Of a DNA stretch of 64,000 nucleotides, positions 17,797 to 26,367 are shown in pieces. The notes below the pieces were generated by a model. The model was not told the origin of the DNA and made no database searches. It worked only from the letters and a program-made list of their open reading frames with translations. A program made the translations under genes and the position numbers. Source of the stretch: Pedobacter cryoconitis. Lineage in GTDB: Bacteria > Bacteroidota > Bacteroidia > Sphingobacteriales > Sphingobacteriaceae. Positions within the stretch are counted from its first letter, which is position 1. Each line of letters starts with the position of its first letter. The DNA lies in the NCBI RefSeq assembly GCF_014207135.1, contig NZ_JACHCC010000003.1, positions 62,001 through 126,000 on the forward strand, read 5' to 3'.

Positions 17797-18184
17797 GAAT
17801 AGGGAATAGGTTAGAAGAAACCCAACATTATCGTTTCAAATTATCTTATGAAAAATACCATTGCTATTTTAAAAATACTTTCCTTTCATTTATGAATGTT
17901 CCGCCTTTTAAAGGAAGAGGACTTTGTCAAATCAAACATTCATTCTAATTGTACTGTGTATGCAGATAAAATCAACTTGTGAAATTACGCCTGGGCAAAT
18001 AGTTCGAATTCAACCCGGCCTTGGGGATTTACATACTTGTAGATTTCATCCCTCTGATGGTTTTCTAATTTTCGTTGAATTTCTGTTCGCGTTCCGCGAG
18101 GTGGAGCGCGAACAGAAGTTGAATTGCATTTTTTAAGATGTGAAAGCTTATAATAGTTTATTGGTTTGAAAAAATAACTGATTT
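17797..18184. other. Intergenic stretch without a gene
   Basis: Apart from the GC-rich hairpin described separately, this gap shows no coding pattern. A 70-codon plus-strand frame here has no start context, no family, and runs through the hairpin, so it is not called. The left part is AT-rich and probably carries the DUF1826 promoter. Confidence 0.4.
18081..18117. repeat. GC-rich REP-like palindrome
   Basis: TTCTGTTCGCG (18081-18091) pairs perfectly with CGCGAACAGAA (18107-18117). The pairing continues outward imperfectly (TTGAA on the left, TTCAA as reverse complement of the right). The 15-base centre TTCCGCGAGGTGGAG is itself partly self-complementary. The element is far richer in G and C than its surroundings, lacks a T-run on either side, and so looks like a repetitive extragenic palindrome rather than a terminator. 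Confidence 0.55.
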
Positions 18185-18550
18185 CTAATAAAAAAAGGTT
18201 TCGGTTATGATCTTATCGTCTTTTACGCCAAAAACTGCAATTTCTGCCAATTGTAAGCGCTGTCCATTTTTTAAAGTCATGTCCCTGCCCATGGCTACGC
18301 TAAAATAATTACCTCCAATTACAGGTTCGCTACAAAAAAAGCTGTGTACCTCTTCTATAAGTTCCTGCCTGGCCTTTGATTTTACTAGAACCGCTTCAAT
18401 ACCTTTGGTTATGGTAGGTACGCCCATTGCCAAAGCATGCTCGGGTTCGGTACAAACAATGTCGGCACTGTAAAGTTGTTCATAAATTTGTACTACTTGT
18501 CTTTGCTGAAAGAGATCGTAATAACGATTGGCTAATTCCTGAGTTGTCAT
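18185..18550 (-). CDS. SnoaL-like (NTF2-fold) protein
   Basis: The 121-aa protein has the NTF2/SnoaL pattern: a helical start (TTQELANRYYDLFQQRQVVQ), then IYEQLYSADIVCTEPEHALA, and a curved sheet ending NGQRLQLAEIAVFGVKDDKI followed by ITETFFY. Members include small isomerases, cyclases and ligand-binding proteins, so no reaction can be named. It is divergent from an AraC/cupin regulator 99 bp away, which is likely to control it. Such pairs of a SnoaL protein and an AraC regulator are common in soil bacteria and often respond to small aromatic or antimicrobial compounds, but the ligand is unknown here. Confidence 0.82.
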   Translation of the reverse strand: MTTQELANRYYDLFQQRQVVQIYEQLYSADIVCTEPEHALAMGVPTITKGIEAVLVKSKARQELIEEVHSFFCSEPVIGGNYFSVAMGRDMTLKNGQRLQLAEIAVFGVKDDKIITETFFY

Positions 18551-18649
18551 TTGTTTCTTGATTAATTAATAATCTAAAGGTAGCTCACCATTTGACACTT
18601 AAAGTGTTAGATAGTGTTGTATATTTGCTCAATCGTATCAATTTATTAA

Positions 18650-19561
18650 ATGGACGCTTTAAGTACAATATTAGAGGCAACCGGGCTAAGATGTGTTGTT
18701 TATAGTAAATTCCCCCTCGCGGCCCCGTGGGGACTTGATATTATTAAGGATGAAAATTCGCAGTTCTGGCGGTTAGTGAGTGGTAGTTGTACTATTGGTG
18801 CACCTGATGGTCGTATCATAGAACTGGTAGAGGGCGATCTGGTATTTGTGCCTCACGGAAGTGCTCACTGGATAGCAGATAAACCTACAAGTTTACGTAT
18901 ACCTTCACCACAGTTCGTTAAGGCACGCAGGGAAGGGATACCTATTTTTAATAGTGGTGGTGATGTAACTACACTTATAGCCGGCCATTTTGAATTTGAT
19001 TACCAGTCCTTACATCCTTTTTTAAAGGATTTGCCTTCAATTATTCATATTAAGCAATACAAGACAGAAAACCAGCTGTTACTAAAGCAAGTGACACAAC
19101 TAATGCTGAAAGAACTCAATAACGAAGGGCCGGGAAGCAGCGTAATGCTGAAATGTTTGTCAGAAATTATGTTTATCAATATCATCAGAGCATATATAGA
19201 ACAGGTATTGCCAGCTGGCGGTTTTCTTTCTGCATTAAATGACCCAAGGATCAGTAAGGCCCTAAAACTAATACAGGAGTCGCCCCAAAACAATTGGACG
19301 CTTGAATCTCTTGCATCGGAAATTGGTATGTCGCGTTCGGTTTTTTTTAATCAGTTTAAAAAGATGGTGCATGAAACACCGTTGAGCTATCTAACTAATT
19401 GGCGCATTAGGCGAGCTCAAAAGCTATTGACAACAGAGAACTGTAATATATCAGAAATCGCAGCAAGCGTAGGTTATCAATCGGAAGCGGCTTTTAACCG
19501 GATTTTTAAATCAAAAACGGGGCAGACTCCCGCAGTATATAGAAGAAGTAAGTTTTTTTAG
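18650..19561 (+). CDS. AraC-family regulator with N-terminal cupin
   Basis: The 303-aa protein combines a cupin-6-type effector domain (residues ~8-190; LRCVYSKFPLAAPWGLDIIK, FWRLVSGSCTIGAPDGRIIE, GDLVFVPHGSAHWIAD) with a double helix-turn-helix AraC domain (~200-300; DPRISKALKLIQESPQNNWT, LESLASEIGMSRSVFFNQFK and ISEIAASVGYQSEAAFNRIF, KSKTGQTPAVYRR). In this subfamily the cupin usually binds a small ligand. The gene is divergent from a SnoaL-like gene and probably controls it. It ends in a convergent arrangement with the marR-like gene of the carotenoid operon, about 110 bp away. Confidence 0.92.
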   Translation: MDALSTILEATGLRCVVYSKFPLAAPWGLDIIKDENSQFWRLVSGSCTIGAPDGRIIELVEGDLVFVPHGSAHWIADKPTSLRIPSPQFVKARREGIPIFNSGGDVTTLIAGHFEFDYQSLHPFLKDLPSIIHIKQYKTENQLLLKQVTQLMLKELNNEGPGSSVMLKCLSEIMFINIIRAYIEQVLPAGGFLSALNDPRISKALKLIQESPQNNWTLESLASEIGMSRSVFFNQFKKMVHETPLSYLTNWRIRRAQKLLTTENCNISEIAASVGYQSEAAFNRIFKSKTGQTPAVYRRSKFF

Positions 19562-19670
19562 TAATTTTTTTCTCTTGTATTCCTTTACAACTATGGTATC
19601 GCTACTATTAATCAACGCTCACAAGTAAATACATTTTTATACTGTTCTCTGGGTTTTTTATTGGTAAACA

Positions 19671-20279
19671 TCAAAACATCCCGTTTGATTCGATTTGATG
19701 AACTTTTTCAAGTTTTAAAAGGATGTTTATAAGGTTCATTTTCTCGTTGTGCGAAAGTGGTCCGGTCACTTGAGCAGATGCTTTTCTAATATTTCCCATG
19801 CTTTCATCCAGGAGTTTTTTCCCTTTTGGAGTGATATGGATCATTTTATTTCGTTTATCACTATCTAAAGCATGCTGTTCTGCCCATTCATTTTTAATCA
19901 GCCTGTTAATGATTTGTATTCCGGCAGATTTTTCATGAATATTTAGTCGGATGAGTGAAGTTTTACTCATACTTCCAAATGAAACTAAGCTGATTAAATA
20001 AATAAACTCGTCAGGAGTTGAAAAAGGAGTATTCACTATAGCCGTTTTTGCATGTATTTTTGCATATCTGTAAAGATGTACCAGCGAAGTATTGATTACA
20101 CTATCTGCAGACCGTCCTTTTTCTTTTCCTTCCCATTCCGGTTCTGGTAAATCATTATTGTGATTAGAATGCTGATCGAGCCAGTGCCTGAATGTATTTA
20201 GATCATGTGAAGTATGAACAGACTCTTTTTCATATATTTTCACCAGAGTGACCAGTTCGTTAATTAAGTCGTATAACAT
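19671..20279 (-). CDS. MarR-family transcriptional regulator of the carotenoid operon
   Basis: The 202-aa protein has a winged-helix MarR core (residues ~90-190): EFIYLISLVSFGSMSKTSLI, RLNIHEKSAGIQIINRLIKN (recognition helix), EWAEQHALDSDKRNKMIHIT, PKGKKLLDESM. The DSDKR...I-x-x-T-x-x-G-K wing is characteristic. The N-terminal ~80 residues are an unusual helical extension. It starts 24 bp downstream of crtY and is most likely the last gene of the crtI-B-unknown-Z-Y operon, so it is a candidate autoregulator of carotenoid synthesis. The signal is unknown. Confidence 0.88.
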   Translation of the reverse strand: MLYDLINELVTLVKIYEKESVHTSHDLNTFRHWLDQHSNHNNDLPEPEWEGKEKGRSADSVINTSLVHLYRYAKIHAKTAIVNTPFSTPDEFIYLISLVSFGSMSKTSLIRLNIHEKSAGIQIINRLIKNEWAEQHALDSDKRNKMIHITPKGKKLLDESMGNIRKASAQVTGPLSHNEKMNLINILLKLEKVHQIESNGMF

Positions 20280-20303
20280 GATTCAGTTGATTTAATGTAA
20301 TAG

Positions 20304-21455
20304 TTAAGTTATTATTCTTAGGGTTCGATTTAATAATGCAATTGCAAACTCCTTTTTATTTAAGGTTTTAAAGATATGCATCTCTTCAATTAGAGAGGTC
20401 TCATTATCCAGAAATTTCAAAATTTGTTTTGCCTTGTTTTTTTTGAACAACTTTGAAAAGATCTCTTCACCGGAAAGGCGTCCGCTGCCGAGTAAATGCA
20501 AAAGGGTAGCATCATAAGTTTTAAATCTCTTTGGAAAAATTGATGGAATAATCGGATTTCCGGATTTCTTTAGCCGCTCCACAATAGCGGCGGTATGTTT
20601 CTGTATAAAGCGGAAGGTATAACCTGTAGATCCCTTCGTAAATCCGCCGGCAGTACCAAGATAAATAATCCGGCCTTGTTGTCTTTGGACAGGATGGTCA
20701 GACATTGGAATTACCCCATATTCCTGCTCTTTAATAGTGTACTGTTCACAATGCAGTTGCTCGTGGATATATTGTTTTAAAGCGGTGGTATAATCTTCAG
20801 TTGCCAATTCCTGTTCGGAAAAGACCGTATACTCTACTAAAGCGAGCTTTGGACTTACTGGCAGCACATAGACGAATGATGTTCCTGTTTGCTGAGGAGT
20901 TTTAAAATCCATTAGGGTTGCACATTCAGCATCAAAAATAATGTTTTCTGTTTCTATGATCCAACCCATGAAATGTTGTAGCAAATATTGGTAACGTTCC
21001 GGTCTTTTGTTCTGGATAGGTGGAATGCTGGAGAAAGTATAATCGGAACTATAGACTTCTCCATCAATGATTGCATAGGCTTGTTCGTTTTCTGTATAGA
21101 GCCTTTCTACATTTCCTTTTATTGTTGTGATATGAGGGTTCCCTGATAGTTTTTCGTCAGTATAGGTATAGAAGTCTGTTGCCCGGATCATTTTATACTC
21201 ATAAGGATAGATATTTAATTCCTGACGGATAAAATAGCTGGAGAAGGATAAACGATTCCATTTTTTGTATACCACTGGTTCAAATACATCCATATGCTTT
21301 TCCCAGAAACACCATGTTTTATCATTACCTTTTTTTGGGGATTTATCTACAAGTAATAGCTGTTTATTAGAAGCTTTGAGATAAGGCAGCATGCGTATAG
21401 CCAAACTACGGCCGGAACACCCACTACCTGCAATAATATAATCAAAGTGCTTCAT
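20304..21455 (-). CDS. crtY: Lycopene beta-cyclase (CrtY type)
   Basis: I take the ATG at 21455 (MKHFDYIIAGSGCSGRSLAI), which overlaps the crtZ stop as ATGA, rather than one 27 bp upstream. The 383-aa flavoprotein begins with a Rossmann dinucleotide-binding motif (GSGCSGRS) and has CrtY landmarks: KTWCFWEKHMDVFEPVVYKK, MDFKTPQQTGTSFVYVLPVS, and GTAGGFTKGSTGYTFRFIQK near the C-terminus. It cyclises both ends of lycopene to give beta-carotene at the membrane without net redox change. It lies downstream of crtZ and upstream of the MarR gene. The length is normal. Confidence 0.94.
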   Translation of the reverse strand: MKHFDYIIAGSGCSGRSLAIRMLPYLKASNKQLLLVDKSPKKGNDKTWCFWEKHMDVFEPVVYKKWNRLSFSSYFIRQELNIYPYEYKMIRATDFYTYTDEKLSGNPHITTIKGNVERLYTENEQAYAIIDGEVYSSDYTFSSIPPIQNKRPERYQYLLQHFMGWIIETENIIFDAECATLMDFKTPQQTGTSFVYVLPVSPKLALVEYTVFSEQELATEDYTTALKQYIHEQLHCEQYTIKEQEYGVIPMSDHPVQRQQGRIIYLGTAGGFTKGSTGYTFRFIQKHTAAIVERLKKSGNPIIPSIFPKRFKTYDATLLHLLGSGRLSGEEIFSKLFKKNKAKQILKFLDNETSLIEEMHIFKTLNKKEFAIALLNRTLRIIT

Positions 21456-21919
21456 AATTGTTTTTCTTGAGACTGCTGCCAATATTTTCTGGAGGCGAAT
21501 AACATACCGAATGATTCCCCATGGTGTTTGTCCAGATGCTTATGATGCATTTTATGTGCGCGTTTAATGGTTTTGATGTACCTGTTGTTACTTCGTGAAA
21601 ACCATTTGAAGCGTTGATGGATAACCACATCATGTATGATAAAGTAAGCGATGCCATATATTAAGATACCCAGTCCCATGTAAAACATCCAATTGAACCC
21701 TGATTTAGCTCCAAAGAAAAACAGGAGAATGCTTGGGGTAGCAAAGATTAGAAAAAAGGTATCGTTCTTTTCAAAAAAATGAGGTTTTTTTTGATGATGG
21801 TCTTTATGTAATATCCATAATAAACCATGCATGACAAATCTATGGGTAAACCAGGCGACGCCTTCCATAAAAATAAAGGTGCCTGTTGTAATGAATAAAT
21901 AAATAATCCAGCTATTCAT
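21452..21919 (-). CDS. crtZ: Beta-carotene 3-hydroxylase
   Basis: This 155-aa integral membrane protein has the histidine clusters of the fatty-acid-hydroxylase superfamily: HRFVMHG (residues ~26-32), HKDHH (~38-42), HDVVIHQRF (~95-103) and HKMHHKHLDKHHGE (~117-130), which hold a di-iron centre. Hydrophobic helices lie at 3-22, 53-68 and 75-95. It hydroxylates the beta rings of beta-carotene to form beta-cryptoxanthin and zeaxanthin. It overlaps crtY by 4 bp and follows the small unknown gene by one base, so translation is coupled. No ketolase (CrtW) is visible, so zeaxanthin is the inferred product. Confidence 0.95.
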   Translation of the reverse strand: MNSWIIYLFITTGTFIFMEGVAWFTHRFVMHGLLWILHKDHHQKKPHFFEKNDTFFLIFATPSILLFFFGAKSGFNWMFYMGLGILIYGIAYFIIHDVVIHQRFKWFSRSNNRYIKTIKRAHKMHHKHLDKHHGESFGMLFASRKYWQQSQEKQL

Positions 21920-21920
21920 T

Positions 21921-22394
21921 TTAATGCAATTTAGAATTGGACAAATAGGTTAGGATATCTTGCTTCAGTTTTTGATCTTTTGTAGTTTTTAGGTTAGCCA
22001 GCAAATACTTTTTATCCTCATTTATATCGTTATGATAGCTAAGGAAGGCAGGAAGGTTTGTTTGAATCATAAATCTCAAAAAACGTATTTCCAGATTATG
22101 TGGTTCCTTTTTTACGGCCTCTTCTATCAATTTTTTTCCTTTTTTAAATCTTACGAACTTATTAATTGGGTTAGATTTATGTTTTGCCTGCATCATCTCG
22201 GCAGCACCTTTATAGCAGATCAAAAGAGGAGGAGAGGTATGGTCTACAGTAGAAAGGAGTTTTAAAAGTCGCTCTGCCACAACTTTATTATTTGCGGAGG
22301 CTCTGAACAAGATTTTTACTTCCTGAATTTCCGGCTCTGCTGAATAGGTTTTCGTTGTAAACAGCAGCAGAATTAAAAATACTGTGGCCTTCAT
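21921..22394 (-). CDS. Small secreted protein of the carotenoid operon, function unknown
   Basis: The 157-aa product starts with a signal peptide (KATVFLILLLFTTKTYSAEP, probable cleavage after YSA). The mature part looks helical: AERLLKLLSTVDHTSPPLLI, CYKGAAEMMQAKHKSNPINK, AVKKEPHNLEIRFLRFMIQT, DQKLKQDILTYLS; this has TPR-like spacing. It overlaps the crtB stop by 4 bp (ATGA) and ends one base before crtZ, so it is deeply embedded in the operon. I recall similar small proteins at this position in other Bacteroidota crt clusters, which would point to a conserved but unassigned role; this was not checked. A periplasmic carotenoid carrier is possible, but nothing in the sequence shows it. Confidence 0.72.
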   Translation of the reverse strand: MKATVFLILLLFTTKTYSAEPEIQEVKILFRASANNKVVAERLLKLLSTVDHTSPPLLICYKGAAEMMQAKHKSNPINKFVRFKKGKKLIEEAVKKEPHNLEIRFLRFMIQTNLPAFLSYHNDINEDKKYLLANLKTTKDQKLKQDILTYLSNSKLH

Positions 22395-23227
22395 ATCGTG
22401 TTTGTTTTATACCTGATGATGGAGTCGAACATCAACCCGAATTTATGTGCGTTGGAAATACGAATCCTTCCTGACATTACTTTTTCAGCAGTACTGCTTT
22501 TGATTTTATTAAATAAATTCTTATAATAAATATAGGCAAGATGAACACCATTTCTGGATGATGAAGGTAATTGCCGGATTCCGGTTAAGGCTAGTTTAAA
22601 GTCTGCTTCTATTTCTTGTTCAATGATCTTCTTTTCAATGTTGGAAAAGGCAGATAAGTTCACGTTTGGAAAATAAGTACGGCTTAAGGTATAATAATCT
22701 GCATTTACGTCTCTGAGGAAATTTACCTTTTGAAATGCAGAACCTAATTTCATTGCTGAATCTTTTAGTTTTTCATACTGTATTTTGTCCCCTTCAGTAA
22801 AGACCTGTAAACACATGAGACCTACTACTTGTGCAGAACCAAGAATGTATTGATGGTACTTTTCAGGCGTATAATATTCTTGTTTGAGATCCATTTCCAT
22901 ACTTTGAAGGAATAATTCTATCAATTCTTTATCGATATGGTATTTGTTCACAACCTGCTGAAAAGAGTTGAGCACCGGATTTAGGCTTATTCCGTCTTCT
23001 ATGGCCTCAAAGCAATCTCTTTTAAATTTTGAAAGTAAAATTACTTTGTCATAATCATGAAAGCTATCTACGATTTCATCGGCCAGTCTTACAAATCCGT
23101 ATATGGAATAAATAGGGTGACGAAGTCTTTCGTCCAAAAAATAAATACCCAATGAAAAACTTGTGCTGTAACGTTTAGTGATCATTTTGCTGCATTGTGC
23201 CGATAACTTGTCAAATATTTCTTTCAT
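22391..23227 (-). CDS. crtB: Phytoene synthase
   Basis: The 278-aa all-helical squalene/phytoene synthase has both aspartate-rich motifs: RLADEIVDSFHDYD (residues ~47-60) for the first diphosphate site and NFLRDVNADYY (~160-170) for the second. It condenses two geranylgeranyl diphosphates to 15-cis-phytoene, the first committed step of the pathway. It is 3 bp downstream of crtI and overlaps the next gene by 4 bp. The length is typical of compact bacterial CrtB proteins (270-310 aa). The geranylgeranyl diphosphate synthase (crtE) needed upstream is not in the window. Confidence 0.95.
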   Translation of the reverse strand: MKEIFDKLSAQCSKMITKRYSTSFSLGIYFLDERLRHPIYSIYGFVRLADEIVDSFHDYDKVILLSKFKRDCFEAIEDGISLNPVLNSFQQVVNKYHIDKELIELFLQSMEMDLKQEYYTPEKYHQYILGSAQVVGLMCLQVFTEGDKIQYEKLKDSAMKLGSAFQKVNFLRDVNADYYTLSRTYFPNVNLSAFSNIEKKIIEQEIEADFKLALTGIRQLPSSSRNGVHLAYIYYKNLFNKIKSSTAEKVMSGRIRISNAHKFGLMFDSIIRYKTNTI

Positions 23228-23230
23228 GGT

Positions 23231-24730
23231 TTATTTCTTTAAGTACTTTATGAGTTGTTGAGCTGCGACATTCCCTGAAATGATAGAGGGAGGAACTCCG
23301 GGGCCGGGTACAGTGAGTTGCCCGGCATAAAACAGATTGTGTATTTTTTTATTCTTTAACGATGGTTTGAGGTTGGCTGTTTGCATCAGTGTATTAGCCA
23401 ATCCATAAGCATTTCCTTTATAAGAGTTGTAATCTGCCATGAAATCACTTACGCAATAGCTTTTTTTATAATCCAGATGCTGACGGATCGGGGTTCCAGT
23501 ATAAGCTTCGAGCCGGTCCATGATTGTATTGAAGTATTGTTCTCGAATCGTTTCCGGATCTTTTACACCCGGAGCCAGTGGCATTAAAATAAATAGGTTT
23601 TCATGTTTATCAGGTGCAACGGTGGGATCGGAGACACTTGGACAGCATACATAAAACAAAGGTTTGGAAGGCCACTGAGCCTCTTTATAGATTTCGTGCG
23701 CATGTTGTTTTAAATCCTCGTCAAAGAAAAGTGTGTGATGATTTAAGCGACCTACTTTTGTACGAACCCCTAAATAAAAGATTAGACAGGAGGGGGCAAG
23801 AACTCTGTTGTCCCAATATCTTTCTGAATAATTTCTATGTGTGTGGCTCAGCAGTTTCTCTTCAATGTGATGGTAGTCTGCGGCGGCAATAATGCCATCA
23901 TAATGTTTAGTGTTTTTCTCGGATGTTAGATTTACAATGTGTTTTCCCTGTACCTCAAGTGCAGTTACAGCTGCATTGGTATGAAATTTTACACCTTGCT
24001 TTTCAGCAATATTTTTCATGGCCTGGATTACTTTTCCAAAGCCACCTTTGGGATACCAGGTGCCAAGTTTTAAACCAGCATAATTCATTAGACTATATAA
24101 TGCGGGTGTATCATCAGGCATAGCCCCAAGAAAAAGAACAGGAAATTCCATTAACGCAATGAGTCTAGGATCTTTGAAGTGCTTTTTTACATGAGAACTA
24201 AAAGAGGTAAACACCTGTAATTTAAACAAGCCTTTGATCAATGCTGGGTCTGCAAATTCTAATAAGGAAAGCCCTGGTTTATAAACCAGCTTTTCCATTC
24301 CTATTTTATATTTATATTCTGCCTCACTCAGGAAACGCTTTAAGCTTTCTGCACTTCCGATTTCTATAGATTCAAATAATTGACATAATTCTTCGAAGTT
24401 AGCAGGAATGTTCAACACGTCGTTAGCGCCGAAAACTACACTAAAGCCAGGATCAAGCAATTGTAATTCATAGAAATCTTCAGCTTTGTGACCAAAATCA
24501 TTGAAAAATTTTTCAAATACCTCAGGCATCCAATACCAGCTTGGCCCCATATCAAATACATAACCATTCTTTGTGATGAGTTGACGTGCCCTTCCTCCAA
24601 TTTCTCGATTTTTTTCATAAACATCTACCTGATAACCTTGCTTTGCCAGGTAAGCTGCAGAACTTATGCCGGCAAATCCAGAACCGATGACGGCTATTTT
24701 TAATACTTCTTGTTTCAATTTGTTTGGCAT
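23231..24730 (-). CDS. crtI: Phytoene desaturase
   Basis: The 499-aa FAD enzyme has the N-terminal dinucleotide fold IAVIGSGFAGISSAAYLAKQ and the following GGRARQL (residues ~13-48), the mid-region GGFGKVIQAMKNIAEKQGVK (~223-242), and the C-terminal carotenoid-desaturase signature YAGQLTVPGPGVPPSIISGN (near residue 470). It introduces four double bonds into phytoene to yield lycopene. It is the first gene of the carotenoid operon. Its promoter lies in the 155-bp gap shared with the divergent SDR gene. The length and motif order are normal. Confidence 0.95.
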   Translation of the reverse strand: MPNKLKQEVLKIAVIGSGFAGISSAAYLAKQGYQVDVYEKNREIGGRARQLITKNGYVFDMGPSWYWMPEVFEKFFNDFGHKAEDFYELQLLDPGFSVVFGANDVLNIPANFEELCQLFESIEIGSAESLKRFLSEAEYKYKIGMEKLVYKPGLSLLEFADPALIKGLFKLQVFTSFSSHVKKHFKDPRLIALMEFPVLFLGAMPDDTPALYSLMNYAGLKLGTWYPKGGFGKVIQAMKNIAEKQGVKFHTNAAVTALEVQGKHIVNLTSEKNTKHYDGIIAAADYHHIEEKLLSHTHRNYSERYWDNRVLAPSCLIFYLGVRTKVGRLNHHTLFFDEDLKQHAHEIYKEAQWPSKPLFYVCCPSVSDPTVAPDKHENLFILMPLAPGVKDPETIREQYFNTIMDRLEAYTGTPIRQHLDYKKSYCVSDFMADYNSYKGNAYGLANTLMQTANLKPSLKNKKIHNLFYAGQLTVPGPGVPPSIISGNVAAQQLIKYLKK

Positions 24731-24885
24731 TCAGTCAGTTAATTGTCGTATATAGTAGATCTCAATGTTTTACTATTAATAATACAAATATATACTAATA
24801 TAGTTTATTTTTGTGCTAATATGAATTGATGCAAATGTGGAATAGAAACTAAATCACTTATTGAATTATAATTTATCCTACGGAA

Positions 24886-26313
24886 ATGAAGATATTGCTA
24901 ACAGGTTCAACCGGTTATATTGCTCAGCGTCTGCTTCCTGTTTTGCTGGAACATCAGCATCAGGTTGTTTGCTGTGTCCGAAATAAGAACCGCTTTGATA
25001 AGGACAAATTTGCAGGTTTTGATTTAGAGGTGATTGAAATTGATTTTCTGAAAAAGGAAAGCCTTGCTGATATTCCTTCAGACTTAGATGTTGCTTATTA
25101 CCTGATGCATTCTATGTCATCCACAAAAAATGATTTTTCTGAGGCGGAACTATTAACCGCTAGTAATTTTAAATATGCCATTGAACAGACTGGTACAAAA
25201 CAAGTTGTCTTTTTGAGTGGAATTGTTAATAGCGGAAATTTATCCAAACATTTACTTTCCCGTTTAAATGTGGAAGAAACATTGAAATCTGATAAATATG
25301 CATTAACTACTTTACGGGCGGGTATTATTGTGGGCTCTGGTAGCGCCAGCTTTGAAATTATCAGGGACATTATAGAAAAACTTCCGGTAATGATTGCTCC
25401 AAAATGGCTCAATACGCGTTGCCAGCCAATAGGTATTCGGGATGTAATTCGTTTTCTTGAAGGGGTACTGATGAAGGTGTATACTTTTAATAAGGCATAT
25501 GATATTGGAGGTCCGGAGGTGATTACCTATAAAGAGATGCTCCTGAGGTTTGCTAAAGTGAGGGGGCTTAAACGGCGTATCTTTATCGTTCCGGTAATGA
25601 CCCCAAGGTTATCTTCCTATTGGCTTTATTTTGTTACTTCTACTTCTTACCCTTTAGCAAGTAATTTAGTGGAAAGTATGAAAGTTGATGTTATTGCAGA
25701 GTCCAATGATCTGTCGCAAAAATTGGGTATTGACACCATGAAGTATGAACAGTCCATAAAACTGGCATTCGGAAAAATTGAACAGAATCAGGTCATATCG
25801 AGCTGGAGGGACGCGATGAATAATGATGATTACCCCGATAGGTTTAAAAAGCTGATTACAGTTCCTCAGGAAGGATGTTTTAAAGATGTGCGATCAATGA
25901 AAGTAGATGACCCTGAAAGAGCGTTACATAATATTTGGTCTATAGGAGGATCAACGGGTTGGTATTATGCAGATTGGCTGTGGGATATTCGGGGATTTCT
26001 GGACAAATTATTTGGGGGAGTGGGTTTGCAAAGAGGGAGAACTAACTCCGACAGCCTGTCGACTGGTAGTGTCATCGATTTCTGGCGGGTGATTCTTGCA
26101 GATAAACAAAATCGGCGGTTGCTGCTATATGCCGAGATGAAATTGCCTGGTGAGGCCTGGCTGGAATTTAAAATAGATAAGGAAAATGTGTTTGTACAAA
26201 CTGCTACTTTTCGCCCGCTGGGTTTAGCGGGCCGGCTGTATTGGTATTCAGTCTTACCCTTTCATGCTTTTATTTTTAAAGGAATGATGAAAAATATTGC
26301 CAGCCATCGTTAA
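24886..26313 (+). CDS. SDR-family NAD(P)-binding protein with C-terminal DUF2867
   Basis: The 475-aa protein begins with an atypical/extended SDR Rossmann domain (KILLTGSTGYIAQRLLPVLL, residues 2-21, with the TGxTGxxG-type nucleotide loop) that covers about residues 1-290. It ends with a DUF2867 domain (about 320-475; GSTGWYYADWLWDIRGFLDK, then GLQRGRTNSDSLSTGSVIDF and GEAWLEFKI). Proteins with this layout are common in Bacteroidota beside carotenoid genes, which I recall but cannot verify here. The substrate is unknown; a role in carotenoid or isoprenoid lipid tailoring, or in redox sensing, is only inferred from divergence with crtI. The next gene (TspO-like) follows 54 bp downstream. Confidence 0.82.
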   Translation: MKILLTGSTGYIAQRLLPVLLEHQHQVVCCVRNKNRFDKDKFAGFDLEVIEIDFLKKESLADIPSDLDVAYYLMHSMSSTKNDFSEAELLTASNFKYAIEQTGTKQVVFLSGIVNSGNLSKHLLSRLNVEETLKSDKYALTTLRAGIIVGSGSASFEIIRDIIEKLPVMIAPKWLNTRCQPIGIRDVIRFLEGVLMKVYTFNKAYDIGGPEVITYKEMLLRFAKVRGLKRRIFIVPVMTPRLSSYWLYFVTSTSYPLASNLVESMKVDVIAESNDLSQKLGIDTMKYEQSIKLAFGKIEQNQVISSWRDAMNNDDYPDRFKKLITVPQEGCFKDVRSMKVDDPERALHNIWSIGGSTGWYYADWLWDIRGFLDKLFGGVGLQRGRTNSDSLSTGSVIDFWRVILADKQNRRLLLYAEMKLPGEAWLEFKIDKENVFVQTATFRPLGLAGRLYWYSVLPFHAFIFKGMMKNIASHR

Positions 26314-26367
26314 CCAAAATAACCACTTGATTTTTATGGAGAATAATATACTTTATCAAATCTATAT

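Noticed and set aside
20595..24703. Plus-strand frames opposite the carotenoid genes
   Set aside because: All lie antisense to crtY, crtZ, crtB or crtI, which have full motif support.
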